The notes under the pieces are model-generated. The model had not been told where the DNA came from. It ran no database searches and saw nothing but the letters and a program-made list of their open reading frames with translations. A stretch of 64,000 nucleotides of DNA. Source: Exiguobacterium sp. s122. GTDB taxonomy: Bacteria; Bacillota; Bacilli; Exiguobacteriales; Exiguobacteriaceae. The DNA lies in NCBI RefSeq assembly GCF_018618475.1, contig NZ_JACSMD010000001.1, positions 1,488,001 to 1,552,000 on the forward strand, given 5' to 3'. Positions 1-8,081 of the stretch are shown one piece after another; position 1 is the stretch's first letter; every line of letters begins with the position of its first letter. The position numbers were made by a program, and so were the translations under genes.

Positions 1-456
1 GTCCTCGTCGAACCGCTCGTACGGACTCCCGACGGTGCGGATGATTTTCGCCTCGAGGTCGAGCCGCCCGCCGAACAAGTCGACGACGTTGCCGTCGTGA
101 AACGCCATCGCGTTCATCGTGAAATCGCGTCGAAGTAAATCTTCTTCGAGTGAGACACCAAGGGCGACGTGGTCAGGTCGGCGTGAGTCTGAATACGTGC
201 CTTCTGAACGGAACGTCGTCACTTCAAACGGGTGATGGTCTAAGATGACCGTCACCGTACCGTGGTCAATCCCGGTCGGTACCGCCTTCGGGAACAAGGC
301 GAGTACCTCGTCCGGAAAGAGCGACGTCGCGATGTCGATGTCGTCTGGCAAGTGCCCGAGCATATAGTCTCGGACGGCACCGCCGACGATATACGCCTCC
401 CCGCCACGACGGTTAATCGTCTCGATAATTTGTTTTGCGTACTCCCACTCTGTCAT
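1..456 (-). CDS. cca: CCA-adding tRNA nucleotidyltransferase, N-terminal part (runs off the window)
   Basis: Adds or repairs the 3' CCA end of tRNAs in the cytoplasm. The visible 152 codons start at ATG 456 and stay open to the window edge, so the C-terminal helical region is missing here. The nucleotidyltransferase head is clear: YIVGGAVRD near residues 22-30, then the metal-binding DDIDIATS around residues 38-45, and the RRDFTMNAMA motif near residue 110. The start codon overlaps the bshA stop by four bases (ATGA), so it is probably translationally coupled as the third gene of bshB1-bshA-cca, the Bacillus order. Confidence 0.95.
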   Translation of the reverse strand, partial: MTEWEYAKQIIETINRRGGEAYIVGGAVRDYMLGHLPDDIDIATSLFPDEVLALFPKAVPTGIDHGTVTVILDHHPFEVTTFRSEGTYSDSRRPDHVALGVSLEEDLLRRDFTMNAMAFHDGNVVDLFGGRLDLEAKIIRTVGSPYERFDED

Positions 457-1574
457 GCGCGCACCACCCGTTCATAAAGGGACTCGTAAGCCGAGACGAT
501 GTCCGTTGATGCGAACTGCCGGGCCCGCTTCAACCCGTTCTCGCGTAGCTTCGTCTGTAACGTTTTGTCGAGTAAGATGTGCTCGAGCGCTTTTGTCGCC
601 GCTTCGACGTCACCGCGAGCGACGACGAAGCCTTCTTCCCCGTCTGTGATCACTTCCGGCAAGCCGCCGGCATCCGAGACGACCGATGGAATCCCTGTCG
701 CCATCGCTTCGAGCGCGACGAGTCCGAACGCTTCTTTGTCTGAGAGCAGGACGTGCACGTCACTGATTGACAACAGTTCCGCGACTTGTTCTTGTTTTCC
801 GGCGAAGATGACGTCTTGCTCAAGCGCCAACTCACTCACTTGGCGCCGCATCGCACCCATGAGCGGTCCGTCCCCGACGAGGAGCAGTTTTTTGTTCGGC
901 ACGTTCATTCGTTCGAACGCTTCGAGGACGAGATCGATTCGTTTCACTTGGCGGAAATTCGAGACGTGGATGACGACGCGATCCGACTCCTTCAAGCCGT
1001 AGCGCTCCCGAAGCGACAAATCGTCGAGCGGACGGTACACCGATTCGTCGATGAAGTTGTGGATGACATCGATCGACAAATCGCTTCCGATTCGGTCGAG
1101 CGTCTCTTGTCGCAAGCTCGCCGATACGGCCGTGATGGCGTCCGATTGCCGGAGTCCATACAAGATGGCTGGCTTTAGCTCCTCATCTTCCCCGAGCACG
1201 GTAATATCGGTCCCGTGTAACGTCGAGACGATCGGGATGTTCGTGCCGGCCATCTCGCGACCGAGCGCGGCACAGACGGCATGTGGCACGGCGTAATGGG
1301 CATGGATGACGTCGAGGCCGAACGCCTGGATGACGCTTGCGATTTTCGATGCGAGCGTGATGTCGTACGGCGGATAACGGAACACCGAGTACTGATTGAT
1401 TTCGACCTGATGGAACGTGATGTTCGGATGATACGCATTCAAGCGGAACGGAATGCTCGATGTAATAAAGTGAACGTCATGCCCACGGTCCGCAAGCTTC
1501 ATGCCGAGCTCGGTCGCAAGAATGCCCGACCCGCCGACCGATGGATAACAGAGAACACCAATCCGGAGCTTCAT
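453..1574 (-). CDS. bshA: N-acetyl-alpha-D-glucosaminyl L-malate synthase BshA
   Basis: First step of bacillithiol synthesis: joins GlcNAc from UDP-GlcNAc to L-malate. The 373-residue protein has the GT-B glycosyltransferase family 4 layout. The N-terminal GGSG loop is at residues 14-17, and a C-terminal E-x7-E nucleotide-sugar motif (EAFGLVALE) lies near residue 285. Length is as expected for BshA. It overlaps bshB1 upstream and cca downstream by four bases each, the signature of one coupled operon. Identification rests on family features plus the bshB1 neighbour; other GT4 enzymes look similar, but the context is specific. Confidence 0.95.
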   Translation of the reverse strand: MKLRIGVLCYPSVGGSGILATELGMKLADRGHDVHFITSSIPFRLNAYHPNITFHQVEINQYSVFRYPPYDITLASKIASVIQAFGLDVIHAHYAVPHAVCAALGREMAGTNIPIVSTLHGTDITVLGEDEELKPAILYGLRQSDAITAVSASLRQETLDRIGSDLSIDVIHNFIDESVYRPLDDLSLRERYGLKESDRVVIHVSNFRQVKRIDLVLEAFERMNVPNKKLLLVGDGPLMGAMRRQVSELALEQDVIFAGKQEQVAELLSISDVHVLLSDKEAFGLVALEAMATGIPSVVSDAGGLPEVITDGEEGFVVARGDVEAATKALEHILLDKTLQTKLRENGLKRARQFASTDIVSAYESLYERVVRA

Positions 1575-2254
1575 GCGAGTCCACCCGCCTTCATGACGGC
1601 GTAAGGCTTGACGGTCATCAGGCCTTCGGCGTACGTCGTCCCGATCAAACTGCCGAAGTGACGCTCCCGAGCCCGCACGCGCTCGATGTACGCGTCCGTC
1701 AGCGGCGTGCTGACGCCGTCGACGGGCATGAACTGGCTCTCATACGCAGACAAGGCCCGCAGCTTCGTCTCCATCGTCTTACTGATGTCGATGCAGACGT
1801 CAGGCGTCTCGAGCGCATTAATCATATATTGATAGACGCTGTCCGGTCGATACGCCGGTACGTCCGGTAAGTATTTACGAATCCCGGCGTTAAAGAGCGC
1901 CTCCTCGACGAGCCGGGCACAGGCCCGATGATCAGGATGGCGGTCGACGCCGTACGGATAGAATATATGCGTCGGACGCTCGGTCCGAATCAAGCGGACG
2001 AGCGTCTCGATTTGTGTCTCGTCTCCCGTCAACCCACGGTCTGGGAAGCCGAGGTTTAGCCGGCGAACCCCGAGCACGTCGTCGGCACGTCCCGCCTCAA
2101 CGGCACGTGTGTCGACGTCTCCGTTCGAAGACAACTCGGCACGGGTCAAGTCGACGTAGACGACCTCGATGCCCTCGTGTGTCCATTGGGCCGTCATCCC
2201 GGCGATGCCAATTTCGATATCGTCCGGATGGGCTCCAATTGCTACTATTTTCAT
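1571..2254 (-). CDS. bshB1: Bacillithiol biosynthesis deacetylase BshB1
   Basis: Zinc-dependent deacetylase that removes the acetyl group from GlcNAc-malate, the second step of bacillithiol synthesis. This is a LmbE/PIG-L family protein of 227 residues. The predicted metal ligands are visible: H9 and D12 in AHPDD and H109 in HPDH. I start at ATG 2254 because AAGAGGTGA sits 6 bases upstream; a TTG six bases further up would abut the ribosome-binding site. The stop overlaps the bshA start. First gene of the operon, behind a good sigma-A promoter at 2278-2306. Confidence 0.95.
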   Translation of the reverse strand: MKIVAIGAHPDDIEIGIAGMTAQWTHEGIEVVYVDLTRAELSSNGDVDTRAVEAGRADDVLGVRRLNLGFPDRGLTGDETQIETLVRLIRTERPTHIFYPYGVDRHPDHRACARLVEEALFNAGIRKYLPDVPAYRPDSVYQYMINALETPDVCIDISKTMETKLRALSAYESQFMPVDGVSTPLTDAYIERVRARERHFGSLIGTTYAEGLMTVKPYAVMKAGGLA

Positions 2255-2277
2255 AATCAATCACCTCTTCTGTGAAA

Positions 2278-2306
2278 AGTATATCGGACTGACTCAGGAA
2301 TGTCAT
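2278..2306 (-). promoter_or_regulatory. Sigma-A promoter of bshB1-bshA-cca
   Basis: On the minus strand, -35 ATGACA (2301-2306) and -10 TATACT (2278-2283) are separated by exactly 17 bases and lie about 25 bases upstream of the bshB1 start. The two boxes match consensus at 5/6 each. Confidence 0.7.
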
Positions 2307-2367
2307 ATGTAGAGGGTAGTCAATCGAGAGGTTTTTCGAGTACGCTACTAGATGGGAGGTGAACGAA

Positions 2368-3243
2368 ATGACGGTCCAGTTACCGATTCGTTTTCGCAAT
2401 ATTATCTTTATCTTGATTGGTTCATTTATTTTTGCGTTCGGGGTATATCACTTTAACGTGCAAAACAACTTGGCCGAAGGTGGCTTTACGGGAATCACGT
2501 TGATTCTTCGTGGTTTGTTCGACTGGTCGCCTTCGATTACGAACTTGGCGCTCAACATTCCGCTCTTTTTCGTCAGTTATAAGCTTCTCGGGCGAACGAC
2601 GTTCATCTATACGCTCATTGGGACGTTCAGTTTCTCGCTCTGGTACGCGCTCATCGCCAAATACTCGAACCTCGTCATCGATTTGACGGATGACATGGTG
2701 CTTGCGAGCCTGTTCGCCGGTCTCTTTATCGGGGTCGGTCTCGGCATCATCTTCAACAACGGCGGGACGACCGGGGGTGTCGACATTATCGCCCGGCTCG
2801 TCCAGCGGTATGTCGGATGGTCGATCGGGAAGACGTTCCTCGTCTTCGACTTCTTCGTCATCGTTCTCAGTTTGACGTATCTCGACATCCGTGAGGCGAT
2901 GTATACGCTTCTTGCCGTGTATGTCGGGGCCCGCGTCATCGATTCAATGCAAGAAGGGACGTATGCCGGTAAGGCCGCGATGATTATTAGTGACCACCGG
3001 ACGGCCATCGCCGACGGCATTCATGCGACGATGAATCGCGGGACGACGCGTCTCATCGCCAAAGGCGGTTACTCAAACAAAGAGCTCGAAGTGCTCTACG
3101 TCGTCGTCGGGCGAAATGAAGTCAACCGTTTAAAGACGATCGTCAAACAGATCGACCCACACGCTTTCGTCACGTTCCATCACGTGTATGAGGTCGGTGG
3201 GGAAGGATTCACGTTCGATGAGAATCGTGTTCCACTGAAATAA
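2368..3243 (+). CDS. YitT-family membrane protein with C-terminal DUF2179 domain
   Basis: Integral membrane protein of unknown function. The first 170 or so residues hold about five hydrophobic segments, beginning IIFILIGSFIFAFGVYHF, with the family-typical NNLAEGGFTGI and NNGGTTGGVDI loops. The last 90 residues form a soluble DUF2179-like domain (GYSNKELEVLYVVV). The start is ATG 2368, behind GGGAGGTGA at 2354-2362; an in-frame GTG at 2359 is inside that site. It corresponds by position to B. subtilis ypjC but is transcribed divergently from bshB1 here. A strong terminator follows. Confidence 0.85.
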   Translation: MTVQLPIRFRNIIFILIGSFIFAFGVYHFNVQNNLAEGGFTGITLILRGLFDWSPSITNLALNIPLFFVSYKLLGRTTFIYTLIGTFSFSLWYALIAKYSNLVIDLTDDMVLASLFAGLFIGVGLGIIFNNGGTTGGVDIIARLVQRYVGWSIGKTFLVFDFFVIVLSLTYLDIREAMYTLLAVYVGARVIDSMQEGTYAGKAAMIISDHRTAIADGIHATMNRGTTRLIAKGGYSNKELEVLYVVVGRNEVNRLKTIVKQIDPHAFVTFHHVYEVGGEGFTFDENRVPLK

Positions 3244-3252
3244 GTCACGACA

Positions 3253-3288
3253 AAACAACGCCCTGTTCGGATGAACGGGGCGTTGTTT
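3253..3288 (+). terminator. Terminator after the YitT-family gene
   Basis: A 16-bp stem (AAACAACGCCCTGTTC pairing with GAACGGGGCGTTGTTT, one G-T wobble) and a 4-base loop, directly after the stop. The symmetric A/T flanks mean it could work in both directions. Confidence 0.75.
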
Positions 3289-3330
3289 GTCCATGTTTAC
3301 TTATCGTTCTCTCGCTTCCATCATCGAACG

Positions 3331-3356
3331 AAAAAGTCCCGTCACGTGGACGGGAC
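3331..3356 (-). terminator. Terminator after the zinc metallopeptidase gene
   Basis: Minus-strand stem GTCCCGTC / GACGGGAC followed by five T residues, nine bases past the stop codon at 3365. Confidence 0.8.
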
Positions 3357-3364
3357 CGTTGTTT

Positions 3365-4048
3365 CTATTCGTTTCGTGGCATGAAGACGATGAGCGCCAA
3401 ACGGATCAGTTCCGCTACCGCGACGAGCGTCGCCGCGACATATGTCCAAGCTGCGGCGTTGAGCACTTTACGCGCCCCTGACTCTTCGTTCGCCGTCACG
3501 ATGCCGTGACTCGTCAATTCGGCCATCGCCCGTTTCGAGGCGTCAAACTCGACCGGGAGGGTCACCAGTTGGAACACGACCGCACCGAGCATCATGATGA
3601 CACCGAGCTGAGCGAGTCCTAAGGCACCTAATAGGAAACCGCCGATGAGGAGTGGGAACGACAAGTTCGACGTGATGTTGACGACCGGCACGAGACGATG
3701 GCGGACATGCATCATCTTATAATCGGTCGCATCTTGAATGACGTGGCCAATCTCATGCGCCGCAATCGCTGCCGACGAGATCGTCGAGCCCTGATACACT
3801 TCACGTGACAAGCGGACGACTTTATTGACCGGGTCATAATGGTCACTCATCAACCCGTCTACCATTTCAATCCGAACATTGTGCACACCGTTTTGTTTCA
3901 TGATGAAGTCTGCAACTTGTGCGCCGGTGACACCGCTTTGAAGGCGTTGCTGAAGAAATTTCTTATACGTGTTTTTCACTCGCATCTGCGCCCATAACGG
4001 AATGAGCATAATCAGTGCGAGATAGAAAATGTAACCACCTAATGACAT
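3365..4048 (-). CDS. Membrane-bound zinc metallopeptidase, YugP family
   Basis: Predicted membrane peptidase of 227 residues; substrate unknown. An N-terminal membrane segment (about residues 5-20) precedes a cytoplasmic linker, then HEIGH (H98-E99-x-x-H102), the thermolysin-type zinc motif, and two or more hydrophobic segments between about residues 130 and 220. Length fits the YugP family (neutral zinc metallopeptidase 2). ATG 4048 is chosen because AGAGGTGAG lies 7 bases upstream. It sits as a single gene between two terminators, next to the YpjA homologue. Confidence 0.85.
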   Translation of the reverse strand: MSLGGYIFYLALIMLIPLWAQMRVKNTYKKFLQQRLQSGVTGAQVADFIMKQNGVHNVRIEMVDGLMSDHYDPVNKVVRLSREVYQGSTISSAAIAAHEIGHVIQDATDYKMMHVRHRLVPVVNITSNLSFPLLIGGFLLGALGLAQLGVIMMLGAVVFQLVTLPVEFDASKRAMAELTSHGIVTANEESGARKVLNAAAWTYVAATLVAVAELIRLALIVFMPRNE

Positions 4049-4086
4049 GTTCGATCTCACCTCTGTGTGTATTTGATAAGTCAATT

Positions 4087-4704
4087 TTACATTCTTATGA
4101 CCTTATTATCAAGCGAACTGCGCAGCACAAGCACGTATCCCACAAAAAAACATATTCCCGTCAGCCAGAAAGAGCCGTAGCCGATCCACATGATTTGTTC
4201 GGCGAGAGCCGGATACCGCGGCCATTGCCCGAGCACGTAATCGACCACGTCATTGTGGACGACCCAGACGAGCGTCAACACGAACGATTGAATCGTCCAC
4301 GTCATGAACGGGGCATATAAAAGAGCCTGGACGGCCATCGCGCCGTGCGACACCATGAGCATGACGGCCATCAGGACGGTGAACGTGTCGGCGTCGCTCC
4401 CGAGCGTCCGCAAAAATAAGACGTTCATGATGACGGCCCAGACGCCATACTTGACGAGGGTGATGAAGGCGAGCGTCTCGAGGAGCGGCGATTTCTTCCC
4501 GAAGAACCATAAGCCAAGCACGATTGTAAAAAAGAGCGAGGCGGTCGGGCTATCCGGCACGAACGGCCAGTAGATGAGCGGTGTCTCGCGCAGTTGCGGC
4601 TCGTACCAGACGTAGCCGTAAAGGGTGCCCAGTAAGTTGATGACGAACAAGACGCCGAGCACTGCTTTATGTTTTAAGAAAGGATACCAAACGTTATGTA
4701 ACAT
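4087..4704 (-). CDS. ypjA: DUF1405 membrane protein, YpjA-like
   Basis: Function unknown. The 205 residues contain about five to six hydrophobic segments, including AVLGVLFVINLLGTLYGYVW and YGSFWLTGICFFVGYVLVL. In B. subtilis the gene in this position downstream of qcrABC is ypjA, also a DUF1405 protein, so synteny supports the assignment. The start ATG has AAAGGACGG upstream. The gene sits after the qcrC terminator, and no convincing promoter was seen in the short gap, so it may be expressed by readthrough. Confidence 0.8.
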   Translation of the reverse strand: MLHNVWYPFLKHKAVLGVLFVINLLGTLYGYVWYEPQLRETPLIYWPFVPDSPTASLFFTIVLGLWFFGKKSPLLETLAFITLVKYGVWAVIMNVLFLRTLGSDADTFTVLMAVMLMVSHGAMAVQALLYAPFMTWTIQSFVLTLVWVVHNDVVDYVLGQWPRYPALAEQIMWIGYGSFWLTGICFFVGYVLVLRSSLDNKVIRM

Positions 4705-4754
4705 GTTTAAACCGTCCTTTTTTAATTATTGTATCCCGAGAGACGGGGAAAAGT

Positions 4755-4784
4755 AAAAAAAGTGCGGCCCATAAGGACCGCACT
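4755..4784 (-). terminator. Terminator of the qcrABC operon
   Basis: Minus-strand stem AGTGCGGTCC / GGGCCGCACT with an ATTAT-like loop region, then a run of seven T residues, 8 bases after the qcrC stop. Confidence 0.85.
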
Positions 4785-4791
4785 CCATCGA

Positions 4792-5586
4792 TTACTCGTT
4801 ATTTTCGCCGCCTTCACCGTATGAAGCGATGAATTCAGACATGGCTTGGAGGTCTTCATCCGAACCGTCCCATTGGCCGGCTGGCATCGTTCCAATCCCG
4901 TTGACAGCGATGTCTGCGATTTCTTCAGCTGTGTAGGCTGTCCCGACAAGTGCCGGTGCGGCAGCGCCGCCTTCAAGGTTTTGACCGTGACAGTTCACAC
5001 ATGACTGGGCCGAATAAATCTCATAGCCCGGTGCAGCCGTGTCAATCTCCGGGCCTTCACCCGGTACGACGAGGATCCCTTGCTCATGAACTTGGTCCCA
5101 GTGTGTCGTTTGTACCGACTCCCACGTTAAGTAGACAATCGAGAGGATACCGAGCAACATGAAGCTGATCGCGACCGGGCGTCTAGCCGGTCGACGTTCG
5201 AGCCCTTGGTCAAGCCATGGAGCAATTAAAAGTGCGGTAAATGCCACACCTGGCATGATCACCGTACCGAGTAAAATCCAATCGCCTGCTGCGAATTGGT
5301 ACTTCAGCAATTGATACAAGAACAAGAAATACCAGTCCGGAAGCGGAATGTATGACGTGTTCGTTGGATCGGCGATGTTTTGAAGCGGTGGTGCCTCGAC
5401 GATCGTCAAGGCGATGAATCCGATCAAGAAGACCGAACCAACCATCCACTCTTTGAGCAAGAAGTTTGGCCAGAACGCTTCCGTGCGTCCTGGGTATTCT
5501 GAATAGTCTTTCGCAATGTTTTGTTTCCGATTCGAGATTCCTACCCGAGAGTCGGTTACAAATTTCATCCCTTTACCGCGATGCAT
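4792..5586 (-). CDS. qcrC: Menaquinol:cytochrome c reductase cytochrome b/c subunit
   Basis: Third subunit of the bc-type respiratory complex. The N-terminal half (residues 1-160) is the subunit-IV-like part of cytochrome b with three hydrophobic segments and the PLPDWYFLF motif at 81-89. The C-terminal part is a class I cytochrome c domain facing outside, with heme site C196-x-x-C199-H200 and probable axial Met234 (GTMPAGQW). This split fusion is standard for Bacillus-type complexes. Start ATG 5586 follows AGGGGGAG. Third gene of qcrA-qcrB-qcrC. Confidence 0.96.
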   Translation of the reverse strand: MHRGKGMKFVTDSRVGISNRKQNIAKDYSEYPGRTEAFWPNFLLKEWMVGSVFLIGFIALTIVEAPPLQNIADPTNTSYIPLPDWYFLFLYQLLKYQFAAGDWILLGTVIMPGVAFTALLIAPWLDQGLERRPARRPVAISFMLLGILSIVYLTWESVQTTHWDQVHEQGILVVPGEGPEIDTAAPGYEIYSAQSCVNCHGQNLEGGAAAPALVGTAYTAEEIADIAVNGIGTMPAGQWDGSDEDLQAMSEFIASYGEGGENNE

Positions 5587-5619
5587 ATCGTTTCTCCCCC
5601 TTTATATCTTCGAATCGGC

Positions 5620-6291
5620 TTATAGCGGTCCTGAAATCCCTTGTTTACGAATCATCAAGAAGTGAGCTCCGAGGAGTCCGAACAAGGCCGCCGGTAAGAA
5701 GAAGACGTGAATGGCGAAGAAGTTCGTGAGCGTCCGGGCGCCGACAATCTCACCACCGGCGAGAAGCGTTTTGGCGATGCCACCGATGACCGGGACACTC
5801 TCAGCAATTTGAAGTGTAACTTTCGTCGCGAACAATGCTTTCATGTCCCATGGCAACAAGTAGCCTGTAAGACCGAGCGCCAAGACGACGAAGAAGAGCA
5901 AGACGCCGACGACCCAGTTGAGTTCGCGCGGCTTTTTATAAGAACCAGTAAAGAATACGCGGAGCGTATGCAAGAATAGCATGACAATCGCCACCGATGC
6001 GCCCCAGTGGTGCATCCCACGGACGATTTGACCGTGTGCGATTTCATTTTGTAAGTAATAAACGGACGCGTGCGCGTTGATGATGTCAGGTACGTAATAC
6101 ATCGTCAAGAACATCCCTGACAAGATTTGAATCACGATTGTAAAGAACGTCAAACCGCCGAAGCAATAGACAAATGCTGAAAAGTGATGGGCAGGGTTGA
6201 CGTGTTCTGGTACTTCATGGTCAGCGATGTCGCGCCATAATGGCGTGATGTCGACGCGTTCATCGACCCAATCATAAATTTTTTGTAACAT
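5620..6291 (-). CDS. qcrB: Menaquinol:cytochrome c reductase cytochrome b subunit
   Basis: Membrane cytochrome b6-type subunit (223 residues, four helices) that carries the two b hemes and oxidises menaquinol. Heme-ligand histidines are visible at H94/H95 and H108, and the second ligand set near residue 195 (FFAIHVFFLPAALF). Cys43 (FVYCFGG) matches the position that binds an additional covalent heme in the Bacillus enzyme. Sixteen bases separate it from qcrA, so the genes are surely co-transcribed. Confidence 0.96.
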   Translation of the reverse strand: MLQKIYDWVDERVDITPLWRDIADHEVPEHVNPAHHFSAFVYCFGGLTFFTIVIQILSGMFLTMYYVPDIINAHASVYYLQNEIAHGQIVRGMHHWGASVAIVMLFLHTLRVFFTGSYKKPRELNWVVGVLLFFVVLALGLTGYLLPWDMKALFATKVTLQIAESVPVIGGIAKTLLAGGEIVGARTLTNFFAIHVFFLPAALFGLLGAHFLMIRKQGISGPL

Positions 6292-6306
6292 CGACTATTC
6301 CCCCTC

Positions 6307-6810
6307 TCACAACTGTGTGACCGGACTGCCCAAGTATAGGAAGCCGTCTTTTTCTTCTTTTTCATAACGGGCAAGCGGTGCAGTCGGAGGCGTACCTGGA
6401 ATGTTCGTTCCGTCCTTCGTATAGCGTCCGAAGTGACACGGGCAGAAAAATTCTGTCGGACGCGTCGGATCACCACCGTATCCTACTTGACAGCCTAAGT
6501 GTGTACAAATCGGAGACAGGGCGATAATCTCTCCGCTCTCGTCTTTGAAGACCCACGCTGAAAGCGTCTCTTCAAACTCATACCACGCATCTTGCGTTTG
6601 TTTTTTAAAGTCGACACGTTGCGGCTCAGTCGTGATGTCATCGAGACTCATCACTCGAACTTTGTCACCCGCATCCGATCTTTTAAGTACCGGATCGATT
6701 GCAAAGTTGACCATCGGACTGATCAATGTTGCCGCCATAAAGCCACCTACTCCAGTCAGTGTGTACGTTAAGAACTGACGGCGCGTGACTTTTGACCCTT
6801 TTTGAGCCAT
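6307..6810 (-). CDS. qcrA: Menaquinol:cytochrome c reductase Rieske iron-sulfur subunit
   Basis: Rieske [2Fe-2S] protein of 167 residues that passes electrons from menaquinol to cytochrome c. The cluster ligands are in C102-T-H104-L-G-C107 and C123-P-C125-H126. The N-terminus has a twin-arginine-like signal (TRRQFLTY, residues 9-16) and a hydrophobic anchor at about 17-33, as usual for Tat-exported Rieske proteins. ATG is preceded by GAGGGGGG. First gene of qcrABC behind the promoter at 6887-6915. Confidence 0.96.
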   Translation of the reverse strand: MAQKGSKVTRRQFLTYTLTGVGGFMAATLISPMVNFAIDPVLKRSDAGDKVRVMSLDDITTEPQRVDFKKQTQDAWYEFEETLSAWVFKDESGEIIALSPICTHLGCQVGYGGDPTRPTEFFCPCHFGRYTKDGTNIPGTPPTAPLARYEKEEKDGFLYLGSPVTQL

Positions 6811-6886
6811 TTCGTTCCCCCCTCATTCGTGTGCATAACCCCATAATTCTTTATGCATTCTTCACAAAAATTTCTCACTCAACAAA

Positions 6887-6915
6887 ATAGTATATCAATA
6901 AAACCTCTACGTCAA
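6887..6915 (-). promoter_or_regulatory. Sigma-A promoter of qcrABC
   Basis: Minus-strand -35 TTGACG (6910-6915), 17-base spacer, -10 TACTAT (6887-6892). It falls immediately after the ypiF stop and gives a leader of roughly 70 bases. Confidence 0.65.
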
Positions 6916-6920
6916 CCGCT

Positions 6921-7361
6921 TCATGTCGCCATCCAACGGGTAGAAAGCTCTGTGATGACTTGCGTCGCAAAATTTTGAACCATCGTGTGCGACTGCTCGC
7001 CTGACATCCCTTTCAACGCTAACGGCGGGACGAAAATGATCGGTAAATCAAACGCTTTGAAGCGGACGTCTGAAGAGATGAACAATACGTGAGAGAAGCC
7101 CGACACCGTCGCTTTCTCAAGGACGGTTTCCGCGAGCGTAGCACCGGCTTCTACCTCGACGTAACTAAGCGTCGGACAGAGCATCGTTCGTCCGGACAGC
7201 TGTCGTTCTGTCTCGAGCGCCACCGCTTGGATGACCTCGTTCCCTTCAGCTTTACGGACCATCTCCTCGTCAAACGCGAGTTCGACGAGTGGGATGACGA
7301 GCGTATCGACGTATTGTCGTTCCGTGAGCGACTTCCGCGCATCAATACTATCGAACCTCAT
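6921..7361 (-). CDS. ypiF: DUF2487 protein, YpiF-like
   Basis: Small soluble protein of 146 residues without a known activity. It contains an alternating strand/helix pattern (TMLCPTLSYVEVE, HVLFISSDV, LPIIFVPPLAL) but no recognisable catalytic motif. Its place between qcrA and ypiB is the Bacillus arrangement, which supports the name. The start is ATG 7361, with GGAGGGG 5 bases upstream. It follows the ypiB terminator, so it may have its own promoter; none was obvious. Confidence 0.8.
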   Translation of the reverse strand: MRFDSIDARKSLTERQYVDTLVIPLVELAFDEEMVRKAEGNEVIQAVALETERQLSGRTMLCPTLSYVEVEAGATLAETVLEKATVSGFSHVLFISSDVRFKAFDLPIIFVPPLALKGMSGEQSHTMVQNFATQVITELSTRWMAT

Positions 7362-7482
7362 CTTACCCCTCCTCTCTAGACATGATTCATCATGTCTATT
7401 GTATCGCACCTCCGTTCATTGCTTGTTCAAAGTTATGAACGAAATGTGAAATTATTGTGTATTCCTACGTCATTAATATACC

Positions 7483-7522
7483 AAAAAACAAGCGCCACCC
7501 ATAACGGAAGCGCTTGTTTTTT
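7483..7522 (-). terminator. Terminator after ypiB
   Basis: Perfect 13-bp stem AAAAAACAAGCGC / GCGCTTGTTTTTT with a 14-base loop, starting at the ypiB stop. It is symmetric and ends in T runs on both strands. Confidence 0.85.
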
Positions 7523-8056
7523 CTAAAATAATTTTGAGGCTCGAACTTGATGGAGTTTACTCGTCAAATTGCGGAACAACTTTTCATCGCGACGGTCGAG
7601 CGCCTCGTCAATTTCGACGAGCAATCGTTCTTCCTCGAACTGGGCGACCGAGGCGCGGATGACGGTCTGCGCCGACGTCGTCACTTCATCTTTCACTTCG
7701 GCAACGGGTTCGAACGGATTTGGTTCGACGATATCAATCCAATTCTCGTCAATCATCATGCCTTGAAAATTGAGTTCGACATAAATCGCCCCGTCATGAA
7801 GGCGAATGTCGTGATACGCCTTTTCCGGATTGACCGTGACAAGGTCCCCACGACGGTATCGAAACGGTTCCCCGTCAAAGCCGTACGCTGTCATCACGAG
7901 GCTTCGCGGGGCGACGGACGCGTTCGTCACAAAATGGACGTTGCCGAGTTTCTCCGGATGCCTAAGCCAGTAATCGATAATCCATTTGGCCTCTCGCTTA
8001 CGCAGCGTATGATGAGCGAGGAATCGCTTTAAAAAGTTCTTTTTCCGCTCCACCAT
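7523..8056 (-). CDS. ypiB: UPF0302 family protein, YpiB-like
   Basis: Uncharacterised cytoplasmic protein of 177 residues. The N-terminal part (about residues 15-115) has the WIIDYWLRHPEKLGNVHFV stretch typical of the family. The C-terminal 45 residues are helical and charged (EIDEALDRRDEKLFRNLTSKL). It lies 25 bases after ypiA, as in B. subtilis, at the end of the cheR-aroC-aroB-aroA-ypiA-ypiB run. The start ATG has AAAGGAGA upstream; a GTG one codon later is an alternative. Confidence 0.85.
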   Translation of the reverse strand: MVERKKNFLKRFLAHHTLRKREAKWIIDYWLRHPEKLGNVHFVTNASVAPRSLVMTAYGFDGEPFRYRRGDLVTVNPEKAYHDIRLHDGAIYVELNFQGMMIDENWIDIVEPNPFEPVAEVKDEVTTSAQTVIRASVAQFEEERLLVEIDEALDRRDEKLFRNLTSKLHQVRASKLF

Positions 8057-8081
8057 GTGACCCCATCTCCTTTTTTATCGA

